Assembly (NCBI GenBank): GCA_963989245.1
Contig: OZ022339.1
Span: 22,916,816 to 22,980,815 of the forward strand
Direction of reading: 5' to 3'
Source: Nansenia antarctica
Taxonomy: Eukaryota > Chordata > Actinopteri > Argentiniformes > Microstomatidae
Length of the DNA: 64,000 bases
Of this stretch, positions 30,855 to 42,044 are shown one piece after another (the first letter of the stretch is position 1; each line of letters begins with the position of its first letter). The notes below the pieces were generated by a model, which saw only the letters and a program-made list of their open reading frames with translations, was not told the DNA's origin and did not search any database. Made by a program: the position numbers and the translations under genes.

Positions 30855-30985
30855 CAACTGTGGAACAACATTCTGTGATTCTCTAAAACAACATTCTATG
30901 ATTCTGTAGAACAACATTCTATGATTCTGTAGAACAACATTCTATGATTCTGTAGAACAACATTCTGTGATTCCGTGGAACTGTG
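30855..30985. repeat. 24-bp minisatellite TGTAGAACAACATTCTATGA
   Basis: Five imperfect copies of a GATTCTGTAGAACAACATTC unit. Confidence 0.85.
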
Positions 30986-31534
30986 GAGTCGTTTACAACC
31001 AGTTCAGTAGATCATCTCACTCCCATGTCTCTCCTGCATGTGTCGGTCTGCCCAGACAGGGTCACCTGCTCAGGTGATAAGAGATAAGCCTCTCTGCTAC
31101 ATCACTGTGGTAGCTCTGCGCTGATTGCCTCTCCCACCTGGCCAAGCTTGTGACCTAGCCAGCCAACATCCATATCTTTACAGTAAGGTCGTTGGACTTT
31201 CTGTTTGTGGTAAAACATTAATGTCGTACTATGCCTGACAATTCCAAGCCCTTTTCTAAATTAGAATTGATCCGTTGTGGTGATGACTAGCCTGTGACCG
31301 CCCCCCCCCATGCCAGAAGGCGACAGCCCCCAGCTCACGTGATGTGTTGAGTTGTTTTGTTTTTTTACCATTCACAAAGGATTAGACAGCAGCAGGTAGT
31401 AAACCCGTCCTGTAACTCAATTAGAGAACGTCCTTAATCACGCTGTCCTACCCGTGACTTTCACACACCAGGCTGGTGTTGTGTCTCTGCTTCCTGGTTT
31501 ATTGAAACCATCTGCATCATGAGTTATGGCTGCT

Positions 31535-31715
31535 CATATAAATGGACTGACTCTCATTCACACACCAATGGCGGCGAGCTGCCATGCAAGGCACCGGCCT
31601 GCTCATTTGGGAGCAATTTTTTTGGGTTCAGTGTCTTGCCCAAGGACACCTCGACATGTGGCCAGCCGGGGCTCGAACCGCCGATCTGCCAACCTTGCGA
31701 TCATTACAGCTGCCC
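31535..31715 (-). mobile_element. tRNA-derived SINE, inverted, truncated
   Basis: Shares CACACCAATGGCGGCGAGCT, GTGTCTTGCCCAAGGACACC and the reverse B box GGGGCTCGAACC with the copies at 30.3 and 54.6 kb. Confidence 0.75.
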
Positions 31716-31924
31716 CTCTATACATTAAACACCCGTTAAACACCAGCTCAGCACCTCTTCACCTCTAACAGTGTTACCCTGCAGGACATGAGAGCATCTA
31801 ACAGTGTTACCCTGCAGGACATCGGTCCATCAGTCATAGCAAGAAAAAGTAATCGAATAAAAGTAATCTAATACACACACACACACACAATGCATCACAA
31901 GCGTCCTGTAAAGCATCGGACCCT

Positions 31925-32085
31925 GCCACTACACGCTACTCTCATGTCTAGCATGTATACAGGGTAACACGCTACTCTCATGTCTGACATGTATACAGGG
32001 TTAGGAACACGCTACTCTCATGTCTAGCATGTATACAGGGTTAGCACACGCTACTCTCATGTCAGCAATTACACAGGGTTAGGAA
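31925..32085. repeat. 43-bp minisatellite
   Basis: Four units of ACACGCTACTCTCATGTCTA+GCATGTATACAGGGTTAGGA. Confidence 0.85.
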
Positions 32086-32209
32086 GACACACTTCCATGT
32101 TTATTGTGTTTTCTTTTTATCAGTTTTATTGTGTTTATTCTGTTTTCAAGAATATCCGAAGGCGTGATGAATCTGCCGTCAGAGACAGGAAGTGTCGGCG
32201 TCTGCAGAT

Positions 32210-32400
32210 AGCAGAGGGGGGGGGGGGGGGGGGGTTAGCGTGGGGGGGGGGGGGGTGTTATCAGTAGTCATTTCTCTGTTTCTGTGTTTCTCGGGGTCAG
32301 AGCCGCTGCTTTGTTCTCTGGCCACAGACGTCATGGCCGCCTGTCAGCTGAGCCGGCGGGGGGGGGGGGGGGGGGGGGGAGGTGGGAGGTGGTGAGTCTT
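32210..32400. repeat. Poly(G) cluster
   Basis: Three long G runs (about 17, 14 and 21 bases) within 180 bp, separated by unique sequence. Confidence 0.85.
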
Positions 32401-32624
32401 TGTTATCTATTCTGAAAATGTCACATTTATCCAGTGTAGCTGGAGGCCTGCCCAGCTGTGCCCAGGCTGATGTAAACATTTTCCACCCACCCCTTTTTTG
32501 GGGAGGGGAGTTGGGGGGGGGGGCGGCAAACTATCATAACCATGAGGCTTTTTTACGAGCTGTATATGACTGTAATTAGCCCACTGTAAAACGCTCCTTC
32601 CTCCAATACTGCTTTTACTAAACG

Positions 32625-33655
32625 CTGCTGTCCATGTCTGTCCATGTCTCTGTCCATGTCTGTCCATGTCTCTGTCCATGTCTCTGTCCATGTCTGTCCA
32701 TGTCTCTGTCCATGTCTGTCCATGTCTCTCTCCAGGTCTGTCCACTTCTCTGTCCATGTCTCTGTCCATGTCTCTGTCCATTTCTGTCCATGTCTGTCCA
32801 CTTCTCTGTCCATGTCTCTGTCCATGTCTGTCCATGTCTGTCCATGTCTCTGTCCATGTCTCTGTCCATGTCTCTGTCCATGTCTCTGTCCATGTCTGTC
32901 CATGTCTCTGTCCATGTCTCTGTCCATGTCTGTCCATGTCTGTCCATGTCTCTGTCCATGTCTGTCCATGTCTGTCCATATCTCTGTCCATGTCTCTGTC
33001 CATGTCTCTGTCCGTGTCTCTGTCCGTGTCTCTGTCCATGTCTCTGTCCATGTCTCTGTCCATGTCTCTGTCCATGTCTCTGTCCATGTCTCTGTCCATG
33101 TCTGTCCATGTCTGTCCATGTATCTATCCGTGTCTCTGTCCATGTCTCTGTCCATGTGTCTCCATGTCTCTGTCCATGTCTGTCCATTTCTGTCCATGTC
33201 TCTGTCCATTTCTCTGTCCATGTCTCTGTCCATGTCTGTCCACTTCTCTATCCATGTCTCTGTCCATGTCTCTGTCCATGTCTCTGTCCATGTCTCTGTC
33301 CATGTCTGTCCATGTCTCTCTCCATGTCTGTCCATGTCTCTGTCTCTGTCCATGTCTCTGTCCATGTCTCTGTCTCTGTCCATGTCTCTGTCCATGTCTC
33401 TCTCTATGTCTCTGTCCATGTCTCTGTCTCTCTCCATGTCTCTCTCCATGTCTCTGTCCGTGTCTCTGTCTGTCTCTCTCCATGTCTCTCTCCATGTCTG
33501 TCCATGTCTCTGTCCTTGTCTCTGTCCATGTCTGTCCATGTCTCTGTCCATGTCTCTGTCCATGTCTCTGTCCATGTCTCTGTCCATGTCTCTGTCCATG
33601 TATCTGTCCATGTCTCTGTCCATGTCTGTCCATGTCTCTCTCCATGTCCCCCTGT
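32625..33655. repeat. 1-kb TGTCTCTGTCCA minisatellite
   Basis: About 90 units of 12 bp (TGTCTCTGTCCA), 10 bp (TGTCTGTCCA) and variants. Both strands are open over hundreds of codons (MDRD/TWTE and SMSV/CPCL patterns) because the monomer has no stop codon. No start context or domain supports coding. Confidence 0.95.
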
Positions 33656-34494
33656 CCCCCTCCAGGACTCTGGTCCCTCTATGGAGGAACATTTGCCTTC
33701 TGGGTAAATCTGGCGTGTTTACATTGTTAATGTTCATTAATGTGCATTGTCCCTTTACAAATAAACAGAAACAGAAACACTCTGTTCCCCCGCCAGTAAG
33801 CCATACTACGTTCTCTCCGCTCCCTGTGTCATATGAAACAACGTCTTATTCTGCAACTTCAGCACAATTGAACAAATAGAGAGAACGAGAGATTAAAAGA
33901 GAGGTTAAAGAAGTCTTCCTTAGAGGACTCCTGCGTTCCTAATCTCAACAACTACCAAAGATTACCGGAGCCCTGTGTTGGCCTAGCGTATCTGTTGTTG
34001 TGTGCTCTGGCTGGGAGCACAGCCAGGCCTTTCACTAGCGTGTTACAGATTAGATATTACAGCTACAGGAGATACGACAAGTGTTCTCTTGTGTCCTGGT
34101 CACAGGTCGGTGTTTTACATAACAGCTTCTCTGTCACAGATAGATGAGAAGATATGAGGTCATAAAGGCACCATCACTGGCTGCTGATTGGCTGCCGATG
34201 AGGTCATCATACGCGGTATCTCGTATGTGGACTACCTCAGAGGGATGATGCTAAAAGTCATAAAGGCTCATATCAAACATGCGCCTCGTCGCACACACGC
34301 ACGTACGTACGCTCACAATCAGCCAGATCACTGCCTTGGTAGATACACAGCGTGTCGCCTTACATGGCTTGTTTGAAGGCGTGCTAGCCTTGTTTGCTAG
34401 CCTTGTTTGCTAGCCTTGTGACAACACACTGTCCCTTTGAAGGGCATCTCATGACTCGTGTAATGGCTTCACTTTGTAAAAAATTCTGAGTGGG

Positions 34495-35045
34495 GCAGTC
34501 CCACAAATTGTTTTCATTTTATTGGACAGATACAGGAAAGTAAGGAGAAGAAGGGAGAGAGAGAGGGCATGTCAGCAGGGCATGAGCCGGATTCTAACCC
34601 ATGCCGACATGGGCCATATGTGTGCACTGTAGACCGCGTTGCTAGACCACTGGACCACCTCAGGCCATGGTGCTAGACCACTGGACCACCCCAGGCCATG
34701 GTGCTAGACCACTGGACCATCCCAGACCATGGTGCTAGACCCCTGGACCACCCCAGGCCATGGTGCTAGACCACTGGACCACCCCAGGCCATGGTGCTAG
34801 ACCACTGGACCCCCCCAGGCCATGGTGCTAGACCACTGGACCCCCCCAGGCCATGGTACTAGACCACTGGACCCCCCCAGGCCATGGTACTAGACCACTG
34901 GACCACCCCAGGCCATGGTACTAGACCACTGGACCACCCCAGGCTATGGTACTAGACCACTGGACCACCCCAGTCCATGGTGCTAGACCACTGGACCACC
35001 CCAGGCCATGGTGCTAGACCACTGGACCACCCCAGGCCACCACTT
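34495..35045. repeat. SINE-like fragment followed by a 31-bp minisatellite
   Basis: 34,495-34,640 carries TTTTATTGGACAGATACAGG and GAGCCGGATTCTAACCCATG, a common fish repeat. Its end (GCTAGACCACTGGACCACCT) is amplified in 12-13 copies of GCTAGACCACTGGACCACCC+CAGGCCATGGT to 35,045. Confidence 0.8.
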
Positions 35046-35189
35046 TACACATTTTATCGCAGTAAAGGACTTGCGTTAATATGTTCTAGAATATGGTTTC
35101 TGTGCAAGGACGATGGCAGACTGTTATACACCATGAAACTTCACACCTTCACATCTCCCCATCCTGCAACAGTGGCACAATAAACGCCA

Positions 35190-35345
35190 TCTTAGCTAAC
35201 GCGTTCATCCAAAGCGGCTCACGTTGCAGTGAGCGCAATGTACATCCTTCAGTATATACGGTCCCAGTGGGGAATCGAACACGCCGCAACCTAAGTGTTG
35301 TTAGCGCCATGCTAGCACCAGCTGAGCCACAGAGGACCGTCTCTG
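35190..35345 (-). mobile_element. tRNA-derived SINE (7.37-kb family), inverted
   Basis: The reverse complement has GGTCCTCTGTGGCTCAGCTG (A box), GGTTGCGGCGTGTTCGATTC (B box) and a tail with CATTGCGCTCACTGCAACGT. Confidence 0.7.
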
Positions 35346-35929
35346 ATGAATGGTGCATGCTGGGAGTCTCCTACGAGAGGCGTGTTTCAGCCCTAGGAGT
35401 CTGCTGGTTCTCCACCCTTAGAATTCACCGCAGAGGCCAAACACTCGCTCTCTTGCGATGGTGTTTCGCAAGGTGCTGTAGATGTGAGCGGACTACAAAG
35501 TCTATATTTACCCAGAGACATTAGAGGAAGGAACTAAGGCTCTTACATATCGATCTCCATACATCAGCGTCTAACCAACGCCTACACTAACCAACACCCC
35601 CCCCCCCACCTTTACTGAGTCACTTTTACTGAGCCCTTGAGATGTAGATAAGAACAATGCCTCCCTACACCTTTAACAAGGAGACGTATTCTCAAGGGCA
35701 CCTGTCAAACTACTTTCTGTTCTGAACACACAGAAACTACTTCAGAACACACCGAAATAATCTGTGTGTTAATATAATAGCTACTTTGTGTTTTTGTGTT
35801 CGTACAGTTTATCAGTAGTAGGTTTGTTCGATACTCAAGCAGCAGAACAGCTGAAGATGAACTATGCAGACATGAATGTGTGAGTCATTGTGTCATGGGA
35901 TTCTCAGAGAGCTAGCTACCCAGCAGTTA

Positions 35930-35930
35930 C

Positions 35931-35989
<59 letters not shown>

Positions 35990-36153
35990 ACTCTCTCTCT
36001 CTCTCTGTCTCTCCCTTTGTCTCTCTCTCTCTCTGTCTGTCTCTCCCTTTGTCTCTCTCTCTCTCTCTGTCTCTGTCTCTCCCTCTCTCTGTCTCTCTCT
36101 TCTCTCTCTGTCTGTCTCTCTCTCTCTGTGTCTCTCTCTCTGTCTGTCTGTCT

Positions 36154-36233
<80 letters not shown>

Positions 36234-36240
36234 CTCTCTC
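35930..36240. repeat. (CT)n microsatellite, 310 bp
   Basis: CTCTCT with TGTCTGTCTC and CCCTTTGTCTC interruptions, ending in about 70 bp of pure CT. Confidence 0.95.
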
Positions 36241-36779
36241 CCCCAAAAGGAAAAACACAGAACACACACTCAACTCTGATGATGAATTCCACACTGAGAC
36301 TGAGAGTCTACTGTACCTCCACAAGCTAAGAATAGAGACGCTATTTGTCGAACATGGGTTAGCGGTTAAACGAGGGCTGGTGTGTGTGTGGGGTTTTAAT
36401 CTTCTGCTCTGTTTATCTCTCTGTTTGCCCAGAGAGGAGAAAAGGTGTGTCACATTCCTCTCAGTGTTTCACAGGGAAGCAGCTTGTCCACAGCGGCCAG
36501 GGCTGAACGTGCAGGAGAGCAGGTGAGCAGGGAGGAGAGAGAGGAGAGAGGAGAGTCAGTCGCCCCTCTGGGACTCCCTCTCTTCGGCCCTGCTAGGCAG
36601 CTGCTGCCTCTGAGGCTGAGGCCAACACATCAAGGCTCTGTGTGTGTCTCTCTCTCTCTCTGTTGGAAAGCACAGTCTGTACTGAGGTGAATGGGTTCGC
36701 CGCGGCTGTAGGGATGCCATGATGAAAGACTGCCCCCTAGAGGATGCAGAAGGATGAACCATGTAAACGCAGGGATAGA

Positions 36780-36876
36780 GAGGTGTGTGTGTGTGTGTGT
36801 GTGTCTGTGTGTCTGTGTAAGTAAGTAAAACTTTATTTATATAGCACCCTTCTCAGCACGAATGCACAGGGTGCTG

Positions 36877-36942
<66 letters not shown>

Positions 36943-37075
36943 CTCTAAATTCACAGCCTTAGGATTTGTTTTCAGGCAAGAGTTGTATTTATTTATTTAT
37001 TCAACCGTTATTTAAGCCAGCAGGTTCCCTGAGATTAACATCAGACCTGGCCAGGACAGCACACCACGTACATAA
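36780..37075. repeat. (GT)n tracts and interspersed repeat fragment
   Basis: GT runs at 36,782-36,818 and 36,881-36,940 flank a SINE-tail piece (AACTTTATTTATATAGCACC). TATTTATTTATTCAACCGTT and TTCCCTGAGATTAACATCAG at 36,985-37,060 look like a dispersed fish repeat. Confidence 0.6.
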
Positions 37076-37254
37076 TAATAACATTTTCCGTGGCTCAAAG
37101 ACGCTACATTATACAGGGTAACAAGTACAAGGTTACAAGTTGTGTACAGAATCTAAGTTTTCAGCTCGCCGCAGAAGGGAATGTCTGTTTACAAAAGTTT
37201 CAAACACAGATTGACGCGAGCGAGAGATGTAAACACTGCACAACAAAGATGGCT

Positions 37255-37815
37255 GCCGTAGAGACCTGGAGGCTGTAGGAGGCTGTAGGAGAGGACAGGG
37301 AGGCCAGGGAGGCTGTAGAGGCCAGGGAGGCTTTAGAGGCCAGGGAGGCTGTAAGAGGCTGTAGAGGCCAGGGAGGCTGTAGGAGGCTGTAGAGGCTGTA
37401 GGAGGCTGTAGAGGCCAGGGAGGCTGTAGGAGGTTGTAGGAGGCTGTAGAGGTTGTAGAGGCCAGGGAGGCTGTAAGAGGCTGTAGAGGCCAGGGAGGCT
37501 GTAGAGGCCAGCCAGGCTGTAGAGGCCAGGGAGGCTGTAGGAGAGGCTGTAGAGGCCAGGGAGGCTGTAGGAGAGGCTGTAGAGGCCAGGGAGGCTGTAG
37601 GAGAGGCTGTAGAGGCCAGGGAGGCTGTAGGAGAGGCTGTAGAGGCCAGGGAGGCTGTAGGAAGCTGTAGGGGAGGCTGTAGGAGAGGCTGTAGGAGGCT
37701 GTAGGAGAGGATGTAGGAGGCTGTAGGAGAGGCTGTAGGAGAGGCTGTAGAGGCCAGGGAGGCTGTAGAGGTTGTAAGAGGCTGTAGGAGGCTGGAGAGG
37801 CTGGAGGAGAGGCGC
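37255..37815. repeat. GGCTGTAGAGGCCAGGGA minisatellite
   Basis: About 30 units alternate GGCTGTAGAGGCCAGGGA and GGCTGTAGGAGA. A minus-strand ORF (PPWPLQPLLQ pattern) is a periodicity artefact. Confidence 0.92.
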
Positions 37816-37932
37816 AGGCAGAGAAGTGTTTAGTCAACATCTCCACCTTCATGACTTAGAGGCCAGTTGGAGGCTGAACTGTGACGACAGTAAATATGAG
37901 TTATTATCTGTCTGTAGAGCGTTGTCTTCTCT

Positions 37933-37968
<36 letters not shown>

Positions 37969-37999
37969 CTGTGTACAGATCCCCTGGGTGAAGGTAAGT

Positions 38000-38100
38000 G
38001 GGGGGTGGGGGGGCAGTGTTTACGTGGGAGGGGAGGTGAGGGGGGGGCAGTGTTTACGTGGGAGGGGAGGTGAGGGGGGGGGCAGTGTTTATGTGGGCGC
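38000..38100. repeat. 32-bp G-rich triplication
   Basis: Three copies of GGGGGCAGTGTTTACGTGGG followed by AGGGGAGGTGAG. Confidence 0.8.
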
Positions 38101-38224
38101 TGCCATGGAGGAGTGAGTCATTCCTGTTGCTGTAGCAACCAGCCAATCGCCACACAAGTTACAACCATAATATATGGACTTCCTGTTTCAAGGACTTGAA
38201 CCAGAATACAACAGACCCAGCTGA

Positions 38225-40320
38225 TCTAATATCTGACTGATTTAGTATGTAGATATCTGACTGATCTAGTATGTAGATATCTGACTGATATAGTATGTAG
38301 ATATCTGACTGATCTAGTATGTAAATATCTGACTGATCTAGTATGTAGATATCTGACTGATCTAGTATGTAAATATCTGACTGATCTAGTATGTAAATAT
38401 ATCTGAATGATCTAGTATGTACATATCTGACTGATCTAGTATGTAAATATCTGTCTGCCCTATTGAATGGGTACATATTATTAATGAGCTTGCATTAGCA
38501 AGTCCAACTCTTGATATTCTAATGACAAAATATCTGACTGATCTAGTATGGAATATCTGACTGATCTAGTATGGAATATCTGACTGATCTAGTATGTAGA
38601 TATCTGACTGATCTAGTATGTAAATATCTGACTGATCTAGTATGTAAATATCTGACTGATCGAGTATGTAAATATCTGACTGATCTAGTATGTAAATATC
38701 TGACTGATCGAGTATGTAAATATCTGACTGATCTAGTATGTAAATATCTGACTGATCTAGTATGTAAATATCTGACTGATCTAGTATGTAAATATCTGAC
38801 TGATCTAGTGTGTAAATATCTGACTGATCTAGTATGTAAATATCTGACTGATCGAGTATGTAAATATCTGACTGATCTAGTATGTAAATATCTGACTGAT
38901 CGAGTATGTAAATATCTGACTGATCTAGTATGTAAATATCTGACTGATCTAGTATGTACATATCTGACTGATCTAGTATGTAAATATCTGACTGATCTAG
39001 TATGTACATATCTGACTGATCTAGTATGTAAATATCTGACTGATCTAGTATGTACATATCTGACTGCTCTAGTATGTACATATCTGACTGATCTAGTATG
39101 TAAATATCTGACTGATCTAGTATGTACATATCTGACTGATCTAGTATGTAGATATCTGACTGATCTAGTATGTAAACATATCTGACTGATCTAGTATGTA
39201 AATATCTGTCTGCCCTATTTAATGGGTACATATTATTAATGGGCTTGCATTAGCAAGTCCAACTCTTGATATTCTAATGACAAAATATCTGACTGATCTA
39301 GTATGGAATATCTGACTGATCTAGTATGTAAATATCTGACTGATCTAGTATGTACATATCTGACTGATCTAGTATGTACATATCTGACTGATCTAGTATG
39401 TACATATCTGACTGATCTAGTATGTAAATATCTGACTGATCTAGTATGTACATATCTGACTGCTCTAGTATGTACATATCTGACTGATCTAGTATGTAAA
39501 TATCTGACTGATCTAGTATGTACATATCTGACTGATCTAGTATGTAGATATCTGACTGATCTAGTATGTAAACATATCTGACTGATCTAGTATGTAAATA
39601 TCTGTCTGCCCTATTTAATGGGTACATATTATTAATGGGCTTGCATTAGCAAGTCCAACTCTTGATATTCTAATGACAAAATATCTGACTGATCTAGTAT
39701 GGAATATCTGACTGATCTAGTATGTAAATATCTGACTGATCTAGTATGTACATATCTGACTGATCTAGTATGTACATATCTGACTGATCTAGTATGTACA
39801 TATCTGACTGATCTAGTATGTAAATATCTGACTGATCTAGTATGTACATATCTGACTGATCTAGTATGTAGATATCTGACTGATCTAGTATGTAAATATA
39901 TCTGAATGATCTAGTATGTACATATCTGACTGATCTAGTATGTAAATATCTGTCTGCCCTATTGAATGGGTACATATTATTAATGGGCTTGCATTAGCAA
40001 GTCCAACTCTTGATATTCTAATGACAAAATATCTGACTGATCTAGTATGTCAATATCTGACTGATCTAGTATGTAAATATCTGACTGATCTAGTATGTAC
40101 ATATCTGACTGATCTAGTATGTACATATCTGAATGATCTAGTATGTAAATATCTGACTGATCTAGTATGTAAATATCTGACTGATCTAGTATGTACATAT
40201 CTGACTGATCTAGTATGTAAATATCTGACTGATCTAGTATGTAAATATCTGACTGATCGAGTATGTAAATATCTGACTGATCTACTATGTTAATATCTGA
40301 CTGCCCTAATTGAATGGGTT
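38225..40320. repeat. 24-bp satellite with higher-order structure
   Basis: About 75 copies of TCTGACTGATCTAGTATGTA+AATA, varying mainly at the AATA/CATA/GATA position. The array is cut into blocks by a roughly 75-bp spacer (CTGCCCTATTTAATGGGTAC, GGGCTTGCATTAGCAAGTCC) at about 38.46, 39.21, 39.60, 39.95 and, diverged, 40.30 kb. Spacer copies are nearly identical, so larger units were duplicated recently. Period 24 keeps both strands open (YILDQSDI and YLTDLVCK), but no coding signal is seen. Confidence 0.95.
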
Positions 40321-40754
40321 ATGCAGATTATTGTGATAGTTATTAATGGGCTTGCATCAGCAGTAAGATATTCTAATTACTCATTTTACTTTTGCTTATT
40401 CTAATCAGTGGTCTTGCTTCAGCAGTACAGGTGCAACTCAAAAAATTTGAATATCGTGCAAAAGTTCATTTATTTCAGTAATTCAACTTTAAGGGTTAAA
40501 CTTAAATATTATATAGACTCATTACATGCAAAGTGAGATATTTCAAGCCTTTATTTGTTATAATTTGGCTGATTATGGCTTACAGCTTATGAAAACCCCA
40601 AATTAAATATCTCAGAAAATTAGAATATTGTGAAAAGGTTCAATATTGTAGGCTCAAATGTCACACTCTAATCAACCAATTATTCCAAAACGCCTGCAAA
40701 GTGTTCCTGAGCCTTTAAATGGTCTCTCAGTCTGGTTCAGTAGAATTCACAATC

Positions 40755-41062
40755 ATGGGGAAGGCTGCTGACCTGACAGTTGTGCAGAAAACCATCATCG
40801 ACACCCTCCACAAGGAGGGAAAGCCTCAAAAGGTAATTGCGAAAGAAGTTGGATGTTCGCAAAGTGCTGTATCAAAGCACATTAATAGAAAGTTAAGTGG
40901 AAGGAAAAAGTGTGGAAGAAAAAGGTGCACAAACAACAGGGATGACCACAGCCTGGAGAGGATTGTCAGGAAAAGGCCATTCAAATGTGTGGGGGAGCTT
41001 CACAAGGAGTGGACTGAGGCTGGAGTTAGTGCATCAAGAGCCACCACACACAGACGGATCCT
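40755..41062 (+). pseudogene. Tc1 transposase N-terminal fragment
   Basis: ATG at 40,755; paired-like DNA-binding domain including VIAKEVGCSQSAVSKHINRK, then RIVRKRPFKCVGELHKEWTE. It ends at the LINE insertion point. The continuation is 6.6 kb away. Confidence 0.88.
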
Positions 41063-41421
41063 GGACATTGATTGATTGATTGATTGAAAACTTTATTAGA
41101 ATGTTTGCAGAAGTAGGTACATGAAAGTACATATTACATACAAGGTCAAACTAAGAGGATAAAAACCCAAGAAAGCCACTGGCTTATTTCAATTGGGGTC
41201 CTTGATTTTCAATTCATCGTTACATGTAAGACAGACATAAGAAAAGAACTAGTACTATCTACATGATAATACAGACAAATAACTATTACTATCTACAAGA
41301 TAAACGTACATCCATCATGGGAAGAACAATACAACAAAACATAAGGTATGTACAGCGGGTAGGACAGGTGGGGACATACACCACAGGTGGGGGCGGGGGA
41401 CAAAACACAAAGTATGTACAG

Positions 41422-41728
41422 TGTTACGCTTGCCTGGCTCAGGACAAGGTGACAAAAAGGGAGACGACACATGGATAACAATAATAGGAGATTTATTAAA
41501 GTATATAATAATGAATTGAAATAATGATAACGTAAATAGTAACAACAACCCAAAAATGGCTGCTGGTCGACAAGGAAGAGACCGAGTCCATCAATTTGAC
41601 CCCCTCTTAAAGTTCCTGGGACAATCAGGATGATCACCTTCACCTGTGCCCATCAGGAACCAAGAGAGAGGGTCAACAAGACAACAGATAATTGGCGCCC
41701 ACTGGTGGTACCAGTGTGGATCGTCACA
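41422..41728 (-). repeat. 3' LTR
   Basis: Plus strand TGTTACGCTTGCC...GGATCGTCACA; 307 bp, identical to the other LTR. In element orientation it starts TGTGACGATCCACACTGGTA. Confidence 0.93.
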
Positions 41729-42044
41729 TCCCCCCCCTTAAAACAGAGGCCTACTAAAAAGGTCTCTGCTAATTTGTTTCCCAGATTACAAATAATACAA
41801 ATAATAACAATAGTTTATGGCAACAAAAAACGGTGATCTCTGCCACACAGCCTAAACGTCAAATCCCAACCTCCCCTACAACCTGCCCACCCTCCAGCAA
41901 TTCCTGGTACCTGGAAAAGCTCTATTTAAGGAGGGAGGAGCAAGAGAAAGAGAGATTAGAGACAAGAGTTTTAGACCGGCAGCATTGATTCACCTGGAAA
42001 GGCGCTGGCTCGGACTCTGCAAAGAATGCAAAAAGGTCAGGGGG

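Noticed and set aside
32407..33879. Overlapping ORFs of 190-411 codons on both strands
   Set aside because: They are translations of a 10/12-bp minisatellite with no stop codon in the monomer. There is no domain, start context or splice support.
37133..37852. 239-codon proline/leucine-rich ORF
   Set aside because: Periodicity artefact of the GGCTGTAGAGGCCAGGGA array.
38566..39231. 221-codon and 204-codon ORFs on opposite strands (YILDQSDI / YLTDLVCK repeats)
   Set aside because: The 24-bp satellite period is a multiple of three, so both strands stay open automatically.
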